Shown one piece after another: positions 1 to 4,986 of a stretch of DNA of 5,315 bases. Location of the stretch: NCBI GenBank assembly GCA_963519075.1, contig CAUQMH010000100.1:1-5315 (forward strand). The letters are read 5' to 3'. The translations under genes were made by a program, and so were the position numbers. Positions within the stretch are counted from its first letter, which is position 1. Every line of letters begins with the position of its first letter. The notes below the pieces were generated by a model that saw nothing but the letters and a program-made list of their open reading frames with translations, did not search any database and was not told where the DNA came from. Source of the DNA: JABCPE02 sp963519075. Its GTDB lineage: Bacteria > Bacteroidota > Bacteroidia > Flavobacteriales > Weeksellaceae.

Positions 1-464
1 ATCCTTTTTGGGTTTATGACAGATTGGGGATTGTCATTGCATTAGGAGGGGCTTTTGTGCGAATGGGGAATTTTTTCAATTCTGAAATTATCGGAAAACC
101 GGCGAGCGAAACTTCGCCATTTGCGATACTTTTCCCACAGCAGAGTATGGAATATGGACCCATAGTTCCGAGATATCCTACTCAGCTTTTTGAGGCTTTT
201 GGGTATGTTTGTTTATTTATTTTATTGGCTGTTTTGTATAAATTTACTCGTAAAAAATATCAGCAGGGATGGCTGTTTGGGCTGTTTTTTGTGATACTTT
301 GGAGTATTCGTTTCTTTGTAGAATTCTTGAAAGAGCCGCAGGGAGATGAGGTTATCACATTTGCAGGGCTCAATACTGGGCAGGTTCTGAGTATTCCATT
401 TATGCTGGCTGGTGTGGCGATTATGATTTATTCCAAGAAAAATAAAATAGAACCAGCTGAATAA
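1..464 (+). CDS. lgt: Prolipoprotein diacylglyceryl transferase Lgt, 5'-truncated by the window edge (C-terminal ~153 residues)
   Basis: Lgt is an inner-membrane enzyme that transfers diacylglycerol from phosphatidylglycerol to the lipobox cysteine of prolipoproteins, the first step of lipoprotein maturation. The reading frame is open from base 3 (residues PFWVYDRLGIV), so the TTG at 24 is an internal Leu codon and not the start. About 153 residues are visible, roughly the C-terminal half of a protein usually near 280-300 residues. The Lgt signature is clear: GAFVRMGNFFNSEIIG, with the Arg and Asn-Phe of the conserved (G)R.GNF.N.E segment. It is followed by YPTQLFEA (the family's P-T-x-L-Y/F-E-A) and SIRFFVEFLKEPQ, whose Arg matches the second conserved Arg of the family. 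NTGQVLSIPFMLAGV forms the last membrane helix. The segment contains about three hydrophobic helices and a short charged tail (SKKNKIEPAE). Identity is confident; the N-terminus lies outside the window. Confidence 0.95.
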   Translation, partial: PFWVYDRLGIVIALGGAFVRMGNFFNSEIIGKPASETSPFAILFPQQSMEYGPIVPRYPTQLFEAFGYVCLFILLAVLYKFTRKKYQQGWLFGLFFVILWSIRFFVEFLKEPQGDEVITFAGLNTGQVLSIPFMLAGVAIMIYSKKNKIEPAE

Positions 465-468
465 GTTT

Positions 469-504
469 GATTTACAAGGGTTTTTGCTTTGTAATCAATT
501 TTTG
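469..504 (+). terminator. Probable rho-independent terminator after lgt
   Basis: A hairpin starts 4 bases after the lgt stop. The 5' arm GATTTACAAGG (469-479) pairs with CTTTGTAATC (487-496) around the 7-base loop GTTTTTG. The pairing needs one bulged T and one G-U wobble. The 3' arm runs into AATTTTTG, which gives a modest T-run. The stem is AT-rich, so termination may be partial. It separates lgt from the hydrolase gene that starts at 518. Confidence 0.45.
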
Positions 505-517
505 AAAAAGAAGAAAA

Positions 518-1294
518 ATGATTTTAAACTCAAAAATTTACGGACAGGAAATTCAGGAAATTCCTCTTTTGGTTTTTCATGGATTGTTCGGAATATCAGA
601 TAATTGGGGGACTTTTGGAAGGGAGTTTGGTCAGTGGATGCCTTGCCATTTGGTCGATTTGAGAAATCACGGAAAAAGTTTTCATTCAGATGAAATGTCT
701 CACCAGATAATGGCGGAGGATATTTTAAGCTATGTCAATCATTATCAATTAGATAAGGTTAATCTTTTGGGGCATTCTCTTGGAGGCAAGGCAGTGATGC
801 AGTTTGCAATTTCTTATCCAGAAAGAGTAAATAAACTTATCGTGGCAGACATAGCGCCAAGGGCTTACAGACCGCATCATCAGGTGGCTTTTGAAGCTTT
901 GCAGAGTGTAGATTTTTCTGCTGTTTCTGCTCGTAAAGATGTGGAACTTCAGCTGGAAAAATACATTACGGACAGAGCTATGCTTTTATTCCTTCTCAAA
1001 AATCTCTATTGGGAACAAGAAAACAAACTAAATTGGAGATTTAACCTAAAAACTCTTTCCGAAAAATATGCTGATTTGGTAGGAAATATAGAAGGAGAAG
1101 GCGTTTTCGGAGGGAAAACTTTATTCCTCGCTGGCGAAAAATCTAATTACATCCTTCCAGAAGATGAAATCCTAATTCGTGAGAAATTCCCTGACAGCCA
1201 GATTGTTAAAATTAAAAATGCAGGGCATTGGCTCCAAGTAGATAATTCGCAAGATTTTAACAATTCTGTTAAAGATTTTTTAATAAAAGGCTAA
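518..1294 (+). CDS. Alpha/beta-hydrolase, YbfF-type esterase
   Basis: This is a 258-residue cytosolic alpha/beta-hydrolase with no signal peptide, of the size and motif order of E. coli YbfF, an acyl-CoA/short-chain ester hydrolase. Visible elements are HGLFG (21-25, oxyanion-hole region), DLRNHG (47-52) and the nucleophile elbow GHSLGG with Ser87. VADIAPRAY follows, with Asp111 as the likely acid, then a variable helical cap (about 115-185). LAGEKSNY (204-211) and NAGHWLQVD with catalytic His237 complete the core. In the YbfF subfamily the acid is thought to sit after strand 6, which fits Asp111; Ser209 falls where that subfamily has an additional active-site Ser (from memory). The ATG at 518 is preceded by an A-rich purine stretch. 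The gene lies 53 bp after lgt and 69 bp before the aldehyde dehydrogenase gene. The physiological substrate cannot be read from the sequence. Related haloperoxidase-like or MenH-like assignments are less likely, given the HGLFG...NHG combination. Confidence 0.88.
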   Translation: MILNSKIYGQEIQEIPLLVFHGLFGISDNWGTFGREFGQWMPCHLVDLRNHGKSFHSDEMSHQIMAEDILSYVNHYQLDKVNLLGHSLGGKAVMQFAISYPERVNKLIVADIAPRAYRPHHQVAFEALQSVDFSAVSARKDVELQLEKYITDRAMLLFLLKNLYWEQENKLNWRFNLKTLSEKYADLVGNIEGEGVFGGKTLFLAGEKSNYILPEDEILIREKFPDSQIVKIKNAGHWLQVDNSQDFNNSVKDFLIKG

Positions 1295-1308
1295 TCATAA
1301 CATAGATC

Positions 1309-1348
1309 AATTTTCATGTAAATAAAAAGTTTTATATTTACAAAAATT
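1309..1348. repeat. AT-rich inverted repeat upstream of the aldehyde dehydrogenase gene (possible operator or weak terminator)
   Basis: The octamer TGTAAATA (1317-1324) is perfectly inverted as TATTTACA (1335-1342) across a 10-base spacer. If a 2-base bulge (CA, 1315-1316) is allowed, the symmetry extends outward through AATTTT (1309-1314) and AAAATT (1343-1348), giving 14 complementary pairs. It starts 15 bases after the hydrolase stop and ends 15 bases before the dehydrogenase ATG, overlapping the likely -7 promoter element. It could be a repressor/activator site or a weak AT-only transcription terminator. In a region this AT-rich, chance symmetry is a real alternative. Confidence 0.4.
1311..1341 (+). 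promoter_or_regulatory. Putative Bacteroidota-type promoter for the aldehyde dehydrogenase/SDR unit
   Basis: TATATTTA (1333-1340) matches the Bacteroidota -7 element TAnnTTTG at every fixed position except the last (A for G). A loose TTTTC (1311-1315) stands about 18 bases upstream, where a TTTG/TTG -33 element would be expected. Transcription would begin near 1347, leaving a leader of about 17 bases before the ATG at 1364. The -33 match is poor, so this is a tentative call. Confidence 0.35.
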
Positions 1349-1363
1349 AAAAATTTTAAAATT

Positions 1364-2749
1364 ATGTCAAGCATTAAAACTACAAATCCTGCCACAGGCG
1401 AGGTATTAAAAGAATATCCAGAAATGACATCTGGTGAGGTTTCAGAAATTATCGCACAGGCTGATGCAACCTTTAAAGAATGGCGTAAAAAACCTTTTTC
1501 AGAAAGAGCAAAAGTTCTCTATAATGCTGCAAAAATCATGCGTGAGCGCAAAGAAGAGTTGGGTAAATTATGCTCTATCGAGATGGGAAAACTTCACAGA
1601 GAAGGTATCGCAGAGGTGGAACTTTGTGCAGGTATTTTTGAATATTATGCAGAAAATGGAGAAAAACTATTGGCGGATAAGCCTTTGGAAACACCGCACG
1701 GAAAGGCATTTTTGTCTTATGAGCCAATAGGTGTGATTTTGAGCGTTCAGCCTTGGAACTTTCCTTTCTATCAGACTACTCGTTCTGCTGCGCCTAACCT
1801 TATCGTAGGAAATACCATAGTGCTGAAACACGCATCTAATGTGCCACAGGCAGGAGAAATGATGGAAAAAATTCTTTTAGAGGCAGGTGCGCCTAAGGGT
1901 GTTTATACTAATATTTTTGTCCCTGGTTCTAAAGTGTCAGAAGTATTGGACGACCCAAGAGTAAAAGGAGCAGCCCTTACAGGAAGCGAACCAGCAGGAG
2001 CTAGTTTCGCATCTGCAGCAGGGAAAAATGTGAAAAAATCAATCTTGGAACTTGGTGGAAGTGATGCTTTCATCGTTATGCCAGATGCTGATTTAGATAA
2101 AGCTGTAGAAACTGCTGTGAATGGCAGACTATGGAATGCAGGGCAGGTGTGCGTTTCTCCGAAGAGAGTTATCGTTCCAGAAAGCCTTTATCCAGCGTTC
2201 CTTGAAAAAGCTACTCAGCTATTTGGAAATGCTAAAGTGGGTGATCCTCTTGATCCAGAAACTCAGTTGGCACCTCTAAGTAGTGTAAAGGCAAGAGAAG
2301 ATGTTTTATCTCAGGTAGAAAAAGCCGTAGTACAAGGAGCAAAACTAGTGGCAGGAGGTAAAAAAATAGAAGGTCCAGGAGCATTTATGCAGCCTACTAT
2401 TTTGACAGATATCAAGAAAGGAATGGACGCTTATTCAGATGAAATATTTGGGCCAGTACTGATGATTTATTCTGTGAAAAATATGGATGAAGCCGTAGAT
2501 TTGGCTAATGATACTAAATACGGTCTTGGTGGAACGGTTTTCGGAACAGATGTAGAGGAAGCAGTGAAAATCGCAAGAAGAATAGACACAGGAATGGTCT
2601 ATATCAATCATGTAACAGGGATTTCGCCAGAACTTCCATTCGGAGGAACGAAAAATTCTGGATATGGTAGAGAGCAGTCTATAGAGGGAATATATGAGTT
2701 CGTTAATTCTAAACTAATCAGGGTAACTACTCCTGATGCAGCTTATTAA
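1364..2749 (+). CDS. NAD(P)-dependent succinate-semialdehyde dehydrogenase family protein, Sad/YneI type
   Basis: This is a complete 461-residue soluble aldehyde dehydrogenase. It would oxidise an aldehyde, most likely succinate semialdehyde or a similar small aldehyde, to the acid with NAD(P)+. Landmarks are the N-terminal NPATGEVL (8-15), PWNFPFYQ (130-137, oxyanion Asn132) and LKHAS with cofactor-binding Lys155. TGSEPAG (206-212, Rossmann) and ELGGSD with general-base Glu229 follow. Then come NAGQVC with nucleophile Cys263, EIFGPV (360-365) and PFGGTKNSGYGRE (425-437). Length and motif spelling (LKHA.N, ELGGSD.FIV, GQVC, GYGRE) match the 462-residue E. coli Sad/YneI better than the longer GabD. 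Ser158 occupies the position where strictly NAD-dependent members usually have Glu, so NADP use is plausible (inference). The ATG at 1364 has an A/T-rich leader without Shine-Dalgarno, as expected for Bacteroidota. It is probably co-transcribed with the SDR gene 6 bp downstream. No GABA transaminase gene is adjacent, so succinate semialdehyde as the true substrate is unproven. Confidence 0.88.
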   Translation: MSSIKTTNPATGEVLKEYPEMTSGEVSEIIAQADATFKEWRKKPFSERAKVLYNAAKIMRERKEELGKLCSIEMGKLHREGIAEVELCAGIFEYYAENGEKLLADKPLETPHGKAFLSYEPIGVILSVQPWNFPFYQTTRSAAPNLIVGNTIVLKHASNVPQAGEMMEKILLEAGAPKGVYTNIFVPGSKVSEVLDDPRVKGAALTGSEPAGASFASAAGKNVKKSILELGGSDAFIVMPDADLDKAVETAVNGRLWNAGQVCVSPKRVIVPESLYPAFLEKATQLFGNAKVGDPLDPETQLAPLSSVKAREDVLSQVEKAVVQGAKLVAGGKKIEGPGAFMQPTILTDIKKGMDAYSDEIFGPVLMIYSVKNMDEAVDLANDTKYGLGGTVFGTDVEEAVKIARRIDTGMVYINHVTGISPELPFGGTKNSGYGREQSIEGIYEFVNSKLIRVTTPDAAY

Positions 2750-2755
2750 AATATT

Positions 2756-3475
2756 ATGCAAAATTTAAAAGGAAAAACAGCCCTCGTAACAGGTGGAGGG
2801 CGAGGATTAGGTAAAGCCGTAGCTTTGGCTTTGGCGGCAGAAGGTGTAAATGTAGCCATTACGGGTAGAAATGAAAACAATCTAAAATCCGTAGTTGCTG
2901 AGATAGAGAGCAAAGGTGTGAAATCATCTTATTCAGTTTTTGATGTAACTGATAAAAAGCAAGTTTTTGCTTCGTTAGAAAAATTACAAAATGATTTCGG
3001 GAAGTTTGATATTCTTATCAATAATGCTGGAATAGCGGCTTTCGGAGGAATTTTAGAAATGGATGATGAGCAGTGGGAAGACATTGTAAAGACCAATCTT
3101 TTCGGGCCTTACTATGTGGTGAAAGCTGTGGTGCCAGGGATGGTGGAGAAAAAATCGGGCGATGTGGTGAATATTTCTTCAACGGCAGGTCTGAAAGGAA
3201 ATGCGCTTACTTCGGCATATTCTGCATCTAAATTTGGATTGATAGGAATGTCTGAATCTATGATGTTTGAACTTCGTAAGCAGAATATTCGTGTGACAAC
3301 TCTTACACCAAGTACGATTTCAACAGATATGGCCAAAACAGACCTGAAAATCACGGATGGAAACCCAGAAAAGGTGCTTCAGCCAGAGGATTTCGCAGAG
3401 CTGGTGGTAGATTTATTGAAGCTGAACAAGAGAGCAATGCTGGCTTCGGCGGCGCTTTGGTCTACAAATCCATAA
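2756..3475 (+). CDS. FabG-like short-chain dehydrogenase/reductase (3-ketoacyl-ACP reductase family)
   Basis: This complete 239-residue classical SDR is predicted to be a cytosolic NADP(H)-dependent ketone/alcohol oxidoreductase. The Rossmann glycine motif TGGGRGLG lies at 12-19. TGR (36-38), with Arg38 after strand 2, indicates NADP preference. Asp63 (FDVT) contacts adenine and NNAG lies at 89-92. The catalytic tetrad is Asn114, Ser142 (in VNISSTAG), Tyr155 and Lys159 (YSASK). PSTISTDM (185-192) replaces the common PG.x.T loop. The C-terminus ends in LWSTNP, an ending I associate from memory with flavobacterial members of this group. It starts 6 bp after the dehydrogenase stop, so the two genes very likely share a transcript, which ends at the strong terminator downstream. 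It may be annotated FabG, but the primary fatty-acid-synthesis FabG normally sits near acpP/fabF/fabD. A paralogue acting on another ketone or alcohol is more likely. Confidence 0.9.
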   Translation: MQNLKGKTALVTGGGRGLGKAVALALAAEGVNVAITGRNENNLKSVVAEIESKGVKSSYSVFDVTDKKQVFASLEKLQNDFGKFDILINNAGIAAFGGILEMDDEQWEDIVKTNLFGPYYVVKAVVPGMVEKKSGDVVNISSTAGLKGNALTSAYSASKFGLIGMSESMMFELRKQNIRVTTLTPSTISTDMAKTDLKITDGNPEKVLQPEDFAELVVDLLKLNKRAMLASAALWSTNP

Positions 3476-3503
3476 AAATTACTTTTTTTAACCATATTAA
3501 AAG

Positions 3504-3535
3504 AGACTTTGGCTTATCTTTGCCAAAGTCTTTTT
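3504..3535 (+). terminator. Strong rho-independent terminator ending the dehydrogenase/SDR unit
   Basis: AGACTTTGGC (3504-3513) is a perfect 10-bp inverted match to GCCAAAGTCT (3522-3531) with an 8-base loop, immediately followed by a T-run (TTTTT within 3531-3535). One G-U pair and flanking A/T pairs can extend the stem. It starts 28 bases after the SDR stop. The loop also carries a promoter-like -7 element for the next gene. Confidence 0.85.
3515..3522 (+). promoter_or_regulatory. Putative -7 promoter element for the trpG/pabA-family gene, inside the terminator loop
   Basis: TATCTTTG matches the Bacteroidota primary-sigma -7 consensus TAnnTTTG perfectly. Transcription from it would start near 3529, about 20 bases before the ATG at 3549, a typical leader length for this phylum. 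No good TTTG-type -33 element is seen at the usual spacing; the region upstream is only T-rich (3483-3489). It is the only plausible promoter between the terminator and the next gene. Confidence 0.5.
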
Positions 3536-3548
3536 ATTTAAAAATTGC

Positions 3549-4121
3549 ATGAAAATATTGGTGCTTGATAACTATGACAGTTTCACTTATAATTTGGTTC
3601 AGATGGTGGAGCAGATTGTAGAGAAGGAGTTTGTCTATGTTTTTAAAAATGATGAAATTTCACTGGAAGAAGTAGAAAAATATGATAAAATTATCCTTTC
3701 TCCAGGGCCAGGTGTGCCTAATGAAGCAGGGATTTTGCTGGATGTGATAAAGGAATTTGCGCCAAAGAAACCTATTTTAGGTGTTTGTCTTGGTTTACAG
3801 GCGATTGCAGAGGCGTTTGGCGGGAAATTGATTAACTTGAATAATGTTTATCATGGAGTTGGGATTTCTACAGCTATTATTGAAGATAATGCAAAAATAT
3901 TCAATGGCTTACCTTCTGAAATTATTACAGGAAGATACCACTCTTGGGCGGTGGATTCTCATGATTTCCCTGAAGAGTTACAAATTACAGCAATAGATGA
4001 GCAGGGTATCATCATGGCATTACAACATAGGAAATATGATGTCCATGCGGTGCAGTTTCACCCAGAAAGTGTATTGACACCTTGTGGGGAGAAGATTTTG
4101 GGGAATTTTTTAAAGGATTAA
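3549..4121 (+). CDS. pabA/trpG: Glutamine amidotransferase subunit of anthranilate/aminodeoxychorismate synthase (TrpG/PabA)
   Basis: This is a complete 190-residue class I glutamine amidotransferase. It hydrolyses glutamine and channels ammonia to a chorismate-using partner: TrpE to make anthranilate (tryptophan), or PabB to make 4-amino-4-deoxychorismate (folate). Diagnostic motifs are DNYDSFTYN (7-15), SPGPG (51-55, oxyanion region) and GVCLGLQ (78-84) with nucleophile Cys80. YHGV (101-104), RYHSW (129-133) and FHPES (170-174) with His171 and Glu173 complete the triad. Length is typical for a stand-alone subunit with no fusion to TrpD or PabB. It appears to be monocistronic: a strong terminator lies before it and a convergent gene follows 7 bp after the stop. 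Neither trpE, trpD nor pabB is adjacent, so the sequence alone does not decide between TrpG and PabA; a shared subunit serving both partners is possible. The leader has no Shine-Dalgarno. Confidence 0.93.
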   Translation: MKILVLDNYDSFTYNLVQMVEQIVEKEFVYVFKNDEISLEEVEKYDKIILSPGPGVPNEAGILLDVIKEFAPKKPILGVCLGLQAIAEAFGGKLINLNNVYHGVGISTAIIEDNAKIFNGLPSEIITGRYHSWAVDSHDFPEELQITAIDEQGIIMALQHRKYDVHAVQFHPESVLTPCGEKILGNFLKD

Positions 4122-4130
4122 AAATTTTTT
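4107..4130 (+). terminator. Possible weak AT-only terminator between the convergent trpG/pabA and ZIP genes
   Basis: TTTTTAA (4107-4113) pairs with TTAAAAA (4118-4124) around the loop AGGA, followed by six Ts (4125-4130). The stem contains only A-U pairs and overlaps the last codons and stop of the amidotransferase gene. The same AATTTTTTAA decamer occurs at 4104-4113 and 4123-4132. Only 7 bp separate the two convergent stops, so this is the only candidate terminator here. Stability would be low. Confidence 0.25.
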
Positions 4131-4932
4131 AAGCCATCATTATAAGGCTTAGAGCCATAATAGCCATACCAAAAATCAAACCATAAATGGAAAGATGATG
4201 TTCTCCAAATGCATGGGTAGCAGGTAATAGCTCATCAAGAGATATAAAAACCATAATTCCAGCTACTATGGCAAATATCTGTCCCATCAAAACAGGAGTA
4301 ATAAATGGCATTAAAACAAGATATGCAGCAATAGCTCCGATAGGTTCTGCTAGACCAGAGAACAAGGACATCAGAAATGCTTTTTTCTTGTTTTTAGTTA
4401 CTTGGTAGATGGGGACAGCTACTGCTATGCCTTCGGGAATGTTATGGATGGCTACAGCAGTTGCAATGGCTATACCTAATGTGGGATTTTCAACTCCTGC
4501 AATGAGGGTGGCTATCCCCTCAGGAAAGTTATGAATAGCGATTGCAAATGATGTCAAAATCCCCATCCGCATTAGCTTAGAACCTTTTTTTATCGGTTTT
4601 TCCATATTTTCTAAGTGTTGAATTTCATGAGGATTTTCAAATGAGGGAATTAAACGGTCTATAATGCCAATGAATAAAATTCCGCCAAAGAAACATAACC
4701 ACATGGTTAGCAACCCTTTTGTATTTCCCATCTCTTCAGTAAGGATTTCTCTGGACTGAACTAAAAACTCTGCAAAGGATACCAAAATCATCACTCCAGC
4801 GGAAAGCCCCAAGGAAAAAGATAATAATTTTTTGTTTGTCTGCTGAGTGAAAAAGACAATCAGCCCCCCAATTCCAGTGGATAATCCTGCAAATAAAGTC
4901 AATAAAAATGCGATAAAAATATGCTGTTCCAA
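4129..4932 (-). CDS. zupT: ZIP-family divalent metal transporter, ZupT-like (zinc uptake)
   Basis: This complete 267-residue inner-membrane transporter of the ZIP family probably imports Zn2+ and possibly Fe2+, Mn2+ or Co2+. About eight hydrophobic segments are visible (roughly 5-27, 37-57, 74-94, 122-146, 151-175, 184-208, 212-232, 247-266). The metal-site motifs are HNFPEG (134-139) and HNIPEG (163-168) in helices 4 and 5, followed by SGLAEPIGA (192-200) and SLDELLP (231-237). The loop between helices 3 and 4 is short and carries only two His (ENPHEIQHLEN). Length and motifs parallel the 257-residue E. coli ZupT. The start is TTG (4932-4930). No ATG exists between the upstream in-frame stop (4947-4945) and residue 48, where starting would lose the first helix. 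A rare ATT start just upstream cannot be excluded. A perfect -7 element upstream fits the TTG start. It is convergent with the amidotransferase gene and lies 54 bp downstream of the small HExxH gene on the same strand. No Zur box could be recognised. Confidence 0.92.
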   Translation of the reverse strand: MEQHIFIAFLLTLFAGLSTGIGGLIVFFTQQTNKKLLSFSLGLSAGVMILVSFAEFLVQSREILTEEMGNTKGLLTMWLCFFGGILFIGIIDRLIPSFENPHEIQHLENMEKPIKKGSKLMRMGILTSFAIAIHNFPEGIATLIAGVENPTLGIAIATAVAIHNIPEGIAVAVPIYQVTKNKKKAFLMSLFSGLAEPIGAIAAYLVLMPFITPVLMGQIFAIVAGIMVFISLDELLPATHAFGEHHLSIYGLIFGMAIMALSLIMMA

Positions 4933-4952
4933 AATACTAATTATTTATATCA

Positions 4953-4960
4953 CAAATCTA
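4953..4960 (-). promoter_or_regulatory. Putative -7 promoter element for the zupT-like gene
   Basis: On the minus strand, reading from 4960 to 4953, the sequence is TAGATTTG, a perfect match to the Bacteroidota -7 element TAnnTTTG. The expected start of transcription is near 4946, only about 14 bases before the TTG start codon at 4932. The sequence upstream is very T-rich and has no clear TTTG -33 element. The site shows that the ZIP gene can be transcribed independently of the gene before it. Confidence 0.45.
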
Positions 4961-4986
4961 AAAAATAAAAATAAGAATAACTAGCA

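Noticed and set aside
24..464. Reading the first protein as a 146-residue gene starting at TTG 24
   Set aside because: The frame is open to the window edge, and the residues before it (PFWVYDR) continue the Lgt family sequence. The gene is truncated, not short.
497..504. AATTTTTG before the hydrolase gene as a -7 promoter element
   Set aside because: The first fixed T of TAnnTTTG is missing and there is no -33 partner at a usable spacing. It is better explained as the T-run of the lgt terminator hairpin.
1434..1730. A 98-codon open frame overlapping the aldehyde dehydrogenase gene on the same strand
   Set aside because: It lies wholly inside a well-supported gene in another frame, and its translation has no recognisable motif.
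3112..3354. An 80-codon antisense open frame inside the SDR gene
   Set aside because: It covers the catalytic region of a strongly supported SDR on the opposite strand and its translation is unremarkable, so it is a shadow frame.
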